Assembly: GCA_037179335.1 (NCBI GenBank)
Contig: JAKZHN010000059.1
Coordinates: 1-64,000 of the forward strand
Direction of reading: 5' to 3'
Source: Cyclaneusma minus
Taxonomy: Eukaryota > Ascomycota > Leotiomycetes > Marthamycetales > Marthamycetaceae
DNA length: 64,000 nucleotides
Shown here: positions 23,844 through 32,900 of the stretch, piece by piece
Layout of the letters: each line of letters opens with the position of its first letter
Numbering within the stretch: the first letter of the stretch is position 1
Notes under the pieces: model-generated
Databases searched by the model: none
What the model saw: only the letters and a program-made list of their open reading frames with translations
Told to the model about the DNA's origin: nothing
Program-made: the position numbers and the translations under genes

Positions 23844-24494
23844 ATGGCCGACACCACAAGCAATAGCAGCTCACCAGAAGTCGAGCTCGTGCAAAAAGTT
23901 ACGGACTACGTAGAGAAATACATGTCTCGCTACGACTCCTCACATGACTTCTCCCACATCCAACGCGTCCTCTCTCTTGCCCTCCACATCGCCTCCGCCA
24001 CGCCCTCCTCCTACGACGTGCACCTCATCACCCTCTCCGCACTTCTCCACGACGTCGGAGACCGCAAGTACCTGCAACCCGGCGACGACCCCAGCACGCA
24101 AATCGCCCAAGTCCTGCTCTCCTACAACTGCTCTCCCGACCTCGCAGCCAAAGTGCAGAAACTCTGCCTGCACGTGAGCTACACCAACGAGGTCAAGCAT
24201 CCTGACGCAGTGAGTAAGTGCTTAGAGGAGATTCCGGAACTGGCCGTGGTGCAGGATGCGGATCGGTTGGACGCTATAGGTGCGGTGGGAATTGGGAGGG
24301 CTTTTGCGTATGGGGGAGTGAAGGCGCCGGATAGGGGGTTGCAAGGGTGTGTGGATCACTTTGTGGAGAAGCTAGAGAGGTTGGAGGGGATGATGAAGAC
24401 GGAGAGGGGGAAGGAGTTGGCGAGGGAGAGGACGGAGAGGTTAAAGCTGTTTAGGGGCTGGTGGAAGGAGGAAACGAGGGGAGTGGAAGGCTGA
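23844..24494 (+). CDS. HD-domain phosphohydrolase (YpgQ/YedJ-like)
   Basis: A small, single-exon, 216-aa metal-dependent phosphohydrolase of the HD superfamily, similar to the bacterial YpgQ/YedJ type, which hydrolyses nucleotides. Metal ligands are visible: HDFSHIQRV (first His and the His of the DFSH motif, about residues 34-40), the HD pair in LLHDVGDRKYL (about 69-73), and the late Asp in VQDADRLDAIGAVGIGRAFA (about 138). The sequence GGVKAPDRGLQGCVDHFVEK follows, where members carry substrate-contacting residues. The C-terminal 40 residues are a charged helix. The start is the ATG directly before MADTTSNSSSPEVELVQKV. No targeting signal is evident, so a cytosolic location is likely. The true substrate is unknown. 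Confidence 0.88.
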   Translation: MADTTSNSSSPEVELVQKVTDYVEKYMSRYDSSHDFSHIQRVLSLALHIASATPSSYDVHLITLSALLHDVGDRKYLQPGDDPSTQIAQVLLSYNCSPDLAAKVQKLCLHVSYTNEVKHPDAVSKCLEEIPELAVVQDADRLDAIGAVGIGRAFAYGGVKAPDRGLQGCVDHFVEKLERLEGMMKTERGKELARERTERLKLFRGWWKEETRGVEG

Positions 24495-26191
24495 TGTTCC
24501 TTGGTAATTGGAGTGATGCCGCATGCGAGGGGCGAGATCTGGCAGGCATGGCCACGTGGACGGAATCTGGGGGAATGCGTGGGAGCCGGAGCCCGCCAAG
24601 GGAGAGATGTGGTTCGGAGAACCAGCCTTTCTCCTTCGGGAAGTTCTTCGCCGTACCGATGAGATCACCGTTCGACAATCCCGGGCAGCGGATACCATGG
24701 TAATCGACGTCTAGCATTCGAGTCGCCGATGTTAGCATTTATGAAGAGCGGTCCATTCTTCACTGCCTCGATCTATCCCCTCATCTCTTGGAACATGGCA
24801 GCCTCCCCCGACTTTGCAATTCGTACAACATGAGAATATCCATATTCCTAGTCCGCTATGACAGGGCCAAATGACAGGTGTGGATATTTTGCATCATAGG
24901 TCATCAAACTTAGCAGAGCCTCGACGGGCTTGGTGGAACCCGAACCACCAAAATCCAGGCCTGTCTTGCGGGTACTATGACGACCTGGGCGTGCTCGAGG
25001 CAGCCAGTAGGAAATATCAGGATTGCGGTTTGCAGCGTTGGTAGGTCGGATTGAGCTTAGGCTCGGTTCCCTTCACTGTTTGAAGGCAGTTATGAGTTCA
25101 TCGTGATCACAAGTACACGACGGATTAACGCATGGCTTCCAGATCTTTTTACCAGGTCAGGTCACTTCCAGATGAGTACGATTATTCTTATGCGTCTATA
25201 AGTTCTAGATTCTTGAGTCTGTGGTGTTTCAAAGGGGAGTTCTTTTTGCTGTCAACCCCTAGTTCCATTTCCTATCGAGCTGATTGAAAGATGGCTGGAA
25301 TTAAGTTCTAGAACGAGGTTCTATTCCTATTGGATTTTCAGGTTGAATCATCCTTAACATGGCATGTACGCTCTACGCATTTTGGTGTGTACCTGGTAGC
25401 ACTCCTAGCTTCGAGCTAAAATGGACTTCCGCGTCTGAAGTTGCATGTTCAAGAACACCCGAGTTCGCTCGGGTCCCAGCAATCTGGGCTATCAGCAAGC
25501 AAGAACGAGTGTATCATTGCTCGTGACAGAAGCTTGAGCATGCTCAGCTATCTATCTGCACCTCAAGTCAGGATTACCAGCCTGGTTTAGATCTGTGCCT
25601 ACACTTCAAGACGTGCCTCAAAGGCTCAATGAACAACTGCTCACGAAGCCTTACCTGTTATCACCGTGTGGCTAACGGTCAATCATGACAAGTCGAAGGA
25701 CCAGGGCAGCAGTCTGCTCTCGCTGATGGAGTGGCTGGATCCGAGATACCAAAGAACCAGGACCGCATTCAATCATGTCACTCAGCCCACGTGAATTTTG
25801 GGATGAAGCTGTCATAGCCCTCTTTTCTTCGGTTGCTTCCGCTCAACACATAGAGCTATCCAATAAATGATTTATGGCCAAGTCTAGCACATCGTCAGTT
25901 ACTTTCCATATTTTTACCGAGGGTTCAGAAAGAGTAGTTTCACTCGAAAATCTCTGTTGTCCAGGTAAATAGCTAACCAGACACTGAATGGGCTGGACGC
26001 TTTGTACAGTTGCGTGATCGGAAACTGGCAGTTAGTGAAGCCCGAGGTAAGCTTTCAATGTCATCGTCTTCTGACCAGAGCAAAGAGCTATAAAACCCTC
26101 AAAGAACAGCTCTTGCCCCCTAGTAATTCGTTCACCAGAAAACTCTACTGTCTTTAATTTCATAACGTCAACGCAAGTCCAACTAGTCAGT
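24495..26191. other. Long intergenic region before the CFEM gene
   Basis: About 1.7 kb without a supported gene. Open frames are short and lack family motifs. Its length may reflect a large regulatory region for the CFEM surface-protein gene. A TATA box is seen near its end. Confidence 0.4.
26088..26095 (+). promoter_or_regulatory. TATA box of the CFEM gene
   Basis: CTATAAAA lies 97 bp upstream of the CFEM start codon at 26192, in a suitable place for a core promoter TATA element. Assigned by motif and distance only. Confidence 0.45.
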
Positions 26192-27028
26192 ATGCAGCTC
26201 TCTCAGAACGTCCTCGTCGCCATCCTGGCCACCCTCGTTGCCGCCGACGGCCCCGGTGATTTCGTCAGCCAACTCCCATCCTGCTCCTTGGCCTGTTTCC
26301 AAACCGGTATCGCCGCCACCAACTGCAAGGTCACAGACTACGCTTGCCAGCGCGATGCTACCAACATGGAGACAATCAACAACATCGCCACACCTTGTCT
26401 CGTAAGGGCATGCTCTAGCGCTGATGCCGAGAGTAAGTCAATTCGCGTTATTCCACGAGCACTCCTTGTTTTGGGCCTTGCAGGCGAGTCAAAGCTAGGG
26501 CAATAAAGCTGATGAACGTGAACAGCCGCGAGTACCGTCTTGGGTAGAATGTACATGGCCAAGGATACTGCAGACGACACTACCTCCGATTGTGCGACAG
26601 CGACAGAGACGGTAACTGTCACAGCAGCAATCGCCACTGATTCTGGAGCAGCCGCCAGCGACTCAACGGCAGTAGTAGTAGTGGCCACCGACTCTTCAGC
26701 GACCGCCACCGAGTCAAACGACAGCGACTCAACCGCAGTGGCCAGCGACTCAGCAACGGTCATAGTACCTGTAGTGGCCACTGATTCTGGAGTAGCCGTG
26801 TCAACCGAAGCCGTGCTCACCACAGTCACCACCGACGGCTCGACTTTGACTTCCACCATGGGCAGCACTACGATCTACTCTTCCGCATCTGCTACCGAGG
26901 ATAGCGATAGTGGTGCTTCCACTGCGAGCGGCACGCCTGCGTTGGAGACTGGCGGTGCCATGGGGAGCATGCAGAAGGGAGCGGGTGCTGTGGCCGGACT
27001 GGCAGTGCTTGCCGCCATGGTTTTGTAG
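26192..27028 (+). CDS. CFEM-domain GPI-anchored cell-surface protein
   Basis: CFEM proteins are fungal secreted or GPI-anchored proteins with an eight-cysteine domain; some bind haem, others act in cell-wall or host interaction. Two exons (26192-26432 and 26526-27028) give 247 aa. A signal peptide (MQLSQNVLVAILATLVAA) is followed by the CFEM domain: LPSCSLAC, ATNCKVTDYACQ, then TPCLVRAC, and after the splice site a further Cys in TTSDC. Seven of the usual eight cysteines are present. The fifth, normally in a CxC pair, is replaced (CQR). The Asp before the fourth Cys is kept. Residues 110-220 are a long S/T/A/V/D-rich stalk suited to O-glycosylation. The C terminus has a hydrophobic tail (AGAVAGLAVLAAMVL) after small residues, as for a GPI-addition signal. 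It lies alone in a gene-poor stretch. Confidence 0.88.
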
Positions 27029-28349
27029 AAAGCGATCTGGTAGGAATGGAAGGGAAAAGGGGTAATCACAGGGGGTTGATAAGCGGAGCGGGCTTCGACT
27101 TTTGGAAAAGGGGCAAAACCTCGGAAGAGGATCTAATAATGGACCACGGGATGTAAAGATACATGTATGGAAAGACTCAGATACCTAGCTGGCCTAGGTA
27201 GATAATCAGGGAAATAGAAAATGCTGTCCAGGGCTTGTACTTGAACAACGCCTATTGGGTGGCGGAGGGTGGACCTCTGGAGTCATGATAATGGAACATA
27301 CCTCCCCTTGAATCTTGATTGTTTGAGGTGAAGTGGTATTACGAGTCCTAATTAAGCAAGTAGACGACGAACTTGAGACCTCACAAGTAACGGGGCAATA
27401 GTGAATGGGATTAATGGAAGAATAGTAATCAAGAAAACGAAATGTACAGACGGAAATACTTCACATGCAGCTCACCGTCTCACGCGGGCTCACCACCCAA
27501 TAAATATTAAATATTAAATTCCTGTTCTACTACGAGCTCTAAAAAGGTACTTGAATGTGTTTGAATTTGCTTGAATTTTCTGATCTGTCTGAACTATCTT
27601 TCTATGTTCCCCTGCTTGCTTGGATTTCTCTAAATTAAGGTAGTTGGATTTCTCAATTCTCTGGATTACTTGGGTTCCTGAATCCCGAGACTCCGAGATA
27701 CTTGAGCTTTCCTGCGTTCTCAGGTTCTCTGAGTTACTGGGTTCCTTTGGATTCCCTGTACTTATTTAAGCTATCAATCACCTTTTACTCCTAGTTCCTA
27801 TTTGATCTTTTCTAATCATCCCAATGATTCGTAATTAAAAAACCCGGCCTTCACTTCACAAGTGTGTCAAGAATGACGAGGCGGGCTCCCGCTTTCGCAT
27901 TTCCGCTGAACCTCGGCAACTCTCAAGCTTCCGCTGCCCCTGGCCTCCAAGCTACATATAGCTCTTGAAAGCTTGATTTGACGCCCTAGGGCTTCTTAAT
28001 ATCCTTGTTGGAAAGTTTCAGTTTCCGTCCAATCGGCCTACATTGCGTGATGGCACAATACATGTACATTAGCGATCCTTTGCGCCCTGCGACATCAAGC
28101 CATCAGCTTATGTCCGCTGTCTCAGAAAAAATGTAGTAAGCATGAGAGATATTTGACAAGCACTCTCTCTTCCTCTTATTCTGCATCGATAGATACATAT
28201 AAAGAGTCTCTCTTGAGTTGGGCCATTCATTCTCGCACTCCAAGGTTAATGCCGGCGTGAAACCTCGTACCATCTCTCTGTTCCTCGGGCTCGATCCCGT
28301 TCTCGAGTCCGTCCCAAAATCCGTCTTACCACAACCACAACGGCAAATC
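27029..28349. other. Intergenic region between CFEM and thioesterase-like genes
   Basis: 1.3 kb without a gene. Between about 27555 and 27760 the DNA is a loose series of CTTGNATTT / TTGGATTTCTC / GGGTTCCTNA-like words, a decayed short repeat. A TATA-like CATATAAAG (28195-28204) lies about 150 bp before the next start codon. Confidence 0.4.
27555..27760. repeat. Degenerate short-word repeat
   Basis: Variants of TTGAATTT, TTGGATTTCTC and TGGGTTCCT recur about every 12-25 bp. Order and spacing are irregular, so this is a decayed low-complexity repeat and not a clean array. Confidence 0.3.
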
Positions 28350-29576
28350 ATGGCTTCGTCCCCCGGAACACCCTTCAAAGCAATGGCCTTCTTCGGTGCC
28401 ATTCTCGCCCTCGTCGGCGCATCCCAGGTCAGCCTCTACAAGCTGATTCTCAACACCTTCACCGGCCCCGGTTCCTACTCGCGCATGTTCGCAACCGCTC
28501 TCATCCTCGCCAACCTCAAAAACTTCCCGCTCGTCTGGCACGTACGTCTCTCCCACTCTTTCTTCCGCATCCTCCCAGGAGTAAGCCTTTTACCCTCTTC
28601 TCCTAGCTCTCCAAAACTAATCAGGGTGCTGTTTGAACAGTTCCGCGTCTGGGGCGCCATCCTCAAACATTTCCTGGTTACGCGCAAAGAATTTACACCG
28701 CAGACCGGCGGACCGGCGGCCTTGTTCCAGCCCACGATATCGAGCTCGCGCTCGCCGGTTACCGAATGCGACTACAATCTGCACAAGTCCAATAGCACGT
28801 ACTTTTCCGATCTCGATGTGACGAGAAGTCATGCAGTTAGTGCCCTACTTAGGCGTGGCATGCAAGCTTTGCAGCACAATGACAAAACGAAGATCGTACG
28901 GCATCCGCAAACCGGGGAGGTGGTGAAGGGCAAGATGTATATCATGCTTGGAGCTGTGCAGTGCAATTTTAAGCGCGAGATTAAGCCGTATGAGGGATAT
29001 GAGATGTGGACGAGGCTGCTGTGTTGGGATCGGAAGTGGATTTACGTGGTGACGCATTTTGTGAAAAAAGGGGTTGTGAAGCCGGATGGGTACACACTGA
29101 CGAGTGGCGGTTGGTTTGGAAAACCGGCGCTGCCGAAGAAGAAAGGGACTAAGGAGGAAGAAGATGATAAGAAGATGACGGAGGAGATTAAGAGAGAGAT
29201 TAGGAAGCCGGATAGCGAGGCGGTGTTTGCGACGGCTATTGGGAAATATGTGTTCAAGTTGGGACGTCTGACTATCCATCCGGAGGTCGTGTTGCATGCG
29301 TCGGGGCTGTTGCCTAGTAAGCCGGGTGGATGGAATCTGATGGATGGAAGCGTGAAGAGCGAGCCGACGAAAGAGGAGCTGGAGGCGGATGAGAAGATGA
29401 GGGAAGAACCGAAGGGGGCTGGACAGGATGCTTGGGACTGGAAGAGGATTAAGGAAGAGAAGGAAAAGGGGCTGCAATATGCCGAGCATTTCGCGGCACT
29501 TGAGAGTCTCCAGGAGACGTTTACAGGGAGCGAAAGGCCTGCAGTTGGGAAATATCGAGATCTTTTCTGGGCATAG
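28350..29576 (+). CDS. Thioesterase-superfamily (hotdog-like) membrane protein
   Basis: This resembles the fungal THEM6-like group of 4HBT/hotdog thioesterase relatives, sometimes labelled capsule polysaccharide biosynthesis protein in fungal genomes; no reaction is established. Exons 28350-28541 and 28641-29576 give 375 aa. An N-terminal hydrophobic segment (AMAFFGAILALVGASQVSLY) suggests a membrane anchor. The conserved part includes ECDYNLHKSNSTYFSDLDVT, VVKGKMYIMLGAVQCNFKRE and YEMWTRLLCWDRKWIYVVTH, matching the fold's hot-dog helix and strand blocks. A lysine- and glutamate-rich insert follows at about residues 240-265, then FATAIGKYVFKLGRLTIHPE. The 99-bp intron (GTACGT...GAACAG) has no stop and is a multiple of three, so unspliced mRNA would code 33 extra residues. 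I prefer splicing because it restores FPLVWH-FRVWGAILKHFL. Confidence 0.78.
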   Translation: MASSPGTPFKAMAFFGAILALVGASQVSLYKLILNTFTGPGSYSRMFATALILANLKNFPLVWHVRLSHSFFRILPGVSLLPSSPSSPKLIRVLFEQFRVWGAILKHFLVTRKEFTPQTGGPAALFQPTISSSRSPVTECDYNLHKSNSTYFSDLDVTRSHAVSALLRRGMQALQHNDKTKIVRHPQTGEVVKGKMYIMLGAVQCNFKREIKPYEGYEMWTRLLCWDRKWIYVVTHFVKKGVVKPDGYTLTSGGWFGKPALPKKKGTKEEEDDKKMTEEIKREIRKPDSEAVFATAIGKYVFKLGRLTIHPEVVLHASGLLPSKPGGWNLMDGSVKSEPTKEELEADEKMREEPKGAGQDAWDWKRIKEEKEKGLQYAEHFAALESLQETFTGSERPAVGKYRDLFWA

Positions 29577-29778
29577 AGCATGGCGGGTGGAATGGGGGCA
29601 CTATCACATATACCAGGTAGATGCGATGGGTGTTCACATAGCGGTGCCTTAAAGCAGAAATAGACATAGAGACGAGGATGACTCTTTCGAGAATCCTCGT
29701 CCGCTCAAGCCATAAAAAATATGTCCAAAGTTGCCTTATAGACTCGAATATGCAAGCAGCCCTTGTCAATAGATCAGA

Positions 29779-29801
29779 GCCTCGTTAGCTCAGTGGTAGC
29801 G
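29779..29801 (+). pseudogene. tRNA 5'-half-like fragment
   Basis: GCCTCGTTAGCTCAGTGG followed by TAGCG matches the acceptor strand, positions 8-9 and the D arm of a eukaryotic tRNA and contains a good A box. Downstream there is no matching acceptor strand (ACGAGGC) and no TTCRANYC T loop within 200 bp. It looks like a relic and not a working gene. Confidence 0.35.
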
Positions 29802-30182
29802 AACTGCCACTTTGATTTGACATCGTACCAAAGTGTGGATCAGTGTATCGCGCTTAGACTGAACAGGCTCTTTCGGCCCTCGGCGCTTGAGTACCTAAGG
29901 AACGGACGTCCTCTCCTGACCTACACAGATATTTTTTTTGTTTTCGCTCTTTTTTTTCCGTCTGACTTCTGGTGCTTTTGCGATGCTCGGGAGTGTATTT
30001 TTAAGGGAGTGGGGATTTTATTTGGGGGAGGGAGGAGCATGGAAGAGTTTTGGGAGGATGGTGAATATTGGGGTCGCGTGACGCGCACGTGGGAAATACC
30101 ATGCGGCCACACATCGACTCCACTCTCCAGAGCACATACAGTGCCATGAAAAGAAGTCTGGATACAGGCTAAGGTCAGTGGG

Positions 30183-30345
30183 TAGGTGACAATATTCACG
30201 ATTACTTTGAATATTGCCAACGACTTGGAATATTCCAATTCACCTGCAGCATCCCCAATCGCCTAGAACATTTCTGTTTATCTGGAGAACTTGTTGTTAT
30301 TTGGGATTTTCCTAATCGTTTCGACTTTCGGATCGTCCCAATGAT
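30183..30345. repeat. Degenerate tandem array, ~19-bp period (locus 2)
   Basis: Units of about 19 bp follow each other: ACAATATTCACGATTACTTT, GAATATTGCCAACGACTTG, GAATATTCCAATTCACCTG, GAACATTTCTGTTTATCTG, GAGAACTTGTTGTTATTTG and GGATTTTCCTAATCGTTTC. The common core is GAATATTCC plus AATNATTTG. It matches loci at 20.9 and 37.1 kb. Confidence 0.55.
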
Positions 30346-30454
30346 GTGGATATACACTGCAAACCGTACGTATCCAAACATTTTTGGTCCCACTGTATGT
30401 CCGCTGCTACGCCTAAATCTATTCACAAGGACCATGGAGGTACGATCCAAAGGA

Positions 30455-30615
30455 TTACTGGAATTTTCCGAGAATCACGAGCACTCCTAAGAAGCAGGAA
30501 CTATCTAAAAGTACACGCATATTTCCTAGGATCAGGTGCGCTCCTAAGCATCAGGGTCCACCCTAAAAACCTGGAACACTCCTAAGAACCAGGCACCATG
30601 CTAATGATATGCAAC
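30455..30615. repeat. Degenerate tandem array, ~18-19-bp period (locus 2b)
   Basis: Units such as GAACACTCCTAAGAACCAG, GCGCTCCTAAGCATCAGG, GTCCACCCTAAAAACCTG and GCACTCCTAAGAAGCAG follow at 17-20 bp spacing. The word CTCCTAAG recurs. The period agrees with locus 2 just upstream, but the words have drifted. Confidence 0.5.
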
Positions 30616-30695
30616 GACCCCGGGAACAGACAGATCACAAACCCACCCACCGGTCACATCCTCGAACATATCCTCAAGCGAAGGCAGTCCTCTCA

Positions 30696-32066
30696 TTATT
30701 CTCGAGGTTCTTCAACCTCATCTTCGAACAGGTCCTCGGGCGAGGATTCTCTCATACGAAAGAAAGGCTCTTCAACTTGGTCATTTCCGCCCAGCTCTCG
30801 CGGTCTCTTCGCTGGTCTCTCCTCAGCCACATCCTCGTCGCTCTCCTCGCCAGAGTGAGGTCTCTTCCGTTTGAATTGACCATTGGTTTGTCGACCATCG
30901 TCAGGAGTTGCAGTGCTGGGATCTGGGAGGTCTTTCAACTTCCTTAATACCTGACGAAAGCGGTTGCTTGCAGATTCCTTGTGGGCGAAAGGTACGTACT
31001 TCAACAGCTTAGGCCAATCGACCTGAGAAATAAATATTTAGCTTTAGCGCCTCCGTGACCAGGGAGAGGAGAGGGGGAGATTGTGGAATGGTGGTGGGAG
31101 ACGGGGATACTGGGAGAGGAGAGAAGAAGAGTGAAAGAAGCATACGTCTGTCTTGGTATTGATGGCGTGTTTGTTACACACAATCGCAACAGCAATCAGA
31201 AGGTTCTTGTCATCATCCGTGGGGCTCTTTTCCCAGATAGCCGTTCGAGGTACCGGCGGACCTCCTCGGCCACGGTGAAGCTCTTGGTAACCAAGTGACG
31301 GTCGAGAGCTTGGTGGTGTAGAATTGGCCAATTGGGAGTTGGACAGATGACTGTTACCCCTGATATGAGGCTTGGTAGCCGAGTCTTTGTGTGCGTGGCG
31401 GCGCCGTTCTCGAGTACTAGGCTGTCCCTCATCGTCAGGGTAATCGTCGTCTCGGGCTTCTTCTGTCAGACCTCTAGATTTGCGCGAGGTATCGGAGGCT
31501 CGAGTACTCTCGCGCGGGTCTGGGGAATGAAAGCCGCGGTCGGGTTGAAGCTCTTGTAATAGTCGTGCCGATCCAGATCTCTTAGCATTGCCTTTGACGT
31601 CGCCTAGAACCTTACAGTGAGCTTCACATCGAGTCTTTGGATGGAGTTCCTTACAGCATTGATCATAGTTATGTCTCCATATGCAATTGCAGCAGGTGTT
31701 GTCCTTCTGATTTGCCAGTCGTGCAAGTTTAGGGGAGAATACCAAGCAGTTGGTAAAATTAAGTCTCGAGCTGGGCTTGGAGTTGTTGCAGAGTACACAG
31801 GGCCCTGCCTTGCGAGGAACTCCAAAGATGGCCACCAAAACAGCTTTGGCGTTCTGGGCATGCTCTAACCTGTACCAGCCTTCCCGTAAAGTGCTTCCAG
31901 GACGAAGAGGGATCTCGTGGATCTTTTCCCAGTCCTCCTCTTCGACTTCGAACGGCAAGCCCTTGGGGTAACGCGTGGCTTTGAACTTGCGGAGGTCGAC
32001 CTTCATGCAGTGGGCCTCCCGGTCAATGTAAATACCGAAATCCTCGTCGTGGGGGGGTTCAGACAT
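30696..32066 (-). CDS. DUF3716-type fungal protein with a cysteine cluster
   Basis: The function is unknown. Two exons (32066-31146 and 31022-30696) give 415 aa. The centre has the feature that places it with fungal DUF3716 proteins, a Cys-rich putative zinc-binding patch at about residues 85-150: GPCVLCNNSK, then NFTNCLVFSP, DNTCCNCIWRHNYDQCCKEL and TRCEAHCK. The N terminus (MSEPPHDEDFGIYIDREAHC) is acidic. The region of residues 165-300 is polar and disordered, rich in R, S and D. After the splice site comes a helical PKLLKYVPFAHKESASNRFR segment and an acidic tail with basic clusters (FKRKRPH, RPAKRPRE) that could act as nuclear localisation signals. Such genes often occur in variable genome regions, and this one lies in a sparse stretch beside degraded repeats. 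The first ATG in frame is at 32066. Confidence 0.75.
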
Positions 32067-32900
32067 GGTGAGAATCAACAACTGTTTCGAGCCCAGCAGC
32101 TAGTAGTATTCAAATGAATAGTTGAAAGAGCTAATCCAGTGCTGGTAGTCAATTAAATGGTTGAAAGAGCTTCAGTCACTCAGTGCTGGTTGTCATGACA
32201 AGCAGACCGCTCCTGCGTTGGAACGGGATTGGGCGTTTGCAGTGTAGTCGAGAGTGATGCCGTTCGAAGGATGCTGTAGCCTGCGTAGGAGGCTCTCGAA
32301 GGACTCATGCATTTTGAGCTGTGCGTGTCCGCCCGCGTTTGCATAACAAGCGCCCTTTGTAAACTTTCAGCGGAGATTCCGGGCGTCGCGCATGGTGTTG
32401 GTGAACGATTGTCTGTCGTTGATTCACCATACCCACTGCCACTCCACTAGTGGACAAGAGAGCAGAAATTGGTTCTATTTCCACCAACGAGCTAAATGGT
32501 TGTAGCTCTTGCTCCATGAGGATTTGACAGACAATTTCGGCAGAGTGGCTGGTGGAGAAATGGCAAACAGAGTTGAGGGCAGCATGTGAACAAGAATAGA
32601 TCAGCGTCCTCACGTGTTTTGGCTTCGCGTTCGCGTTTGACTTTGGCACTTATGCGTGACCCCGCCTTGTGCCAAGACGGCTTCAGCTCTTTGTGCACTG
32701 GACTGGGTCCATGTCATGTTGCTTTCGACCATGACATGGAGCATCCCCATAGTTAGGGAGGTATATGAAAGATGGCATGAATTATCGGTCGTAGTTAAGC
32801 GAATATCTGTTAGCAGATCGCCTATAATAGTATATAGGACAATCCAAGTATCCGGCTCTCTACGAGGCACGTGCGTTAAGTGACAACACCACCGAGCGAC
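32067..32900. other. Divergent promoter region, with a short duplication
   Basis: 834 bases lie between the DUF3716 gene (minus) and the SNF2 helicase gene (plus). A roughly 35-bp direct duplication sits at 32118-32195 (TTGAAAGAGCT...CAGTGCTGGT). AT-rich TATA-like AGTATATAGG is found at about 32829-32838, near the helicase start. No gene is supported. Confidence 0.4.
32118..32195. repeat. Short direct duplication
   Basis: GTTGAAAGAGCT followed by CAGTGCTGGTNGTCA occurs twice, at 32118-32151 and 32157-32195, about 39 bp apart. Confidence 0.5.

Larger units (their letters stand above)
29577..30695. other. Intergenic region with a tRNA-like fragment and repeats
   Basis: About 1.1 kb without a protein gene. 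It contains a tRNA 5'-half-like stretch (29779-29801) and two degenerate arrays (30183-30345 and 30455-30615), listed separately. Confidence 0.45.
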
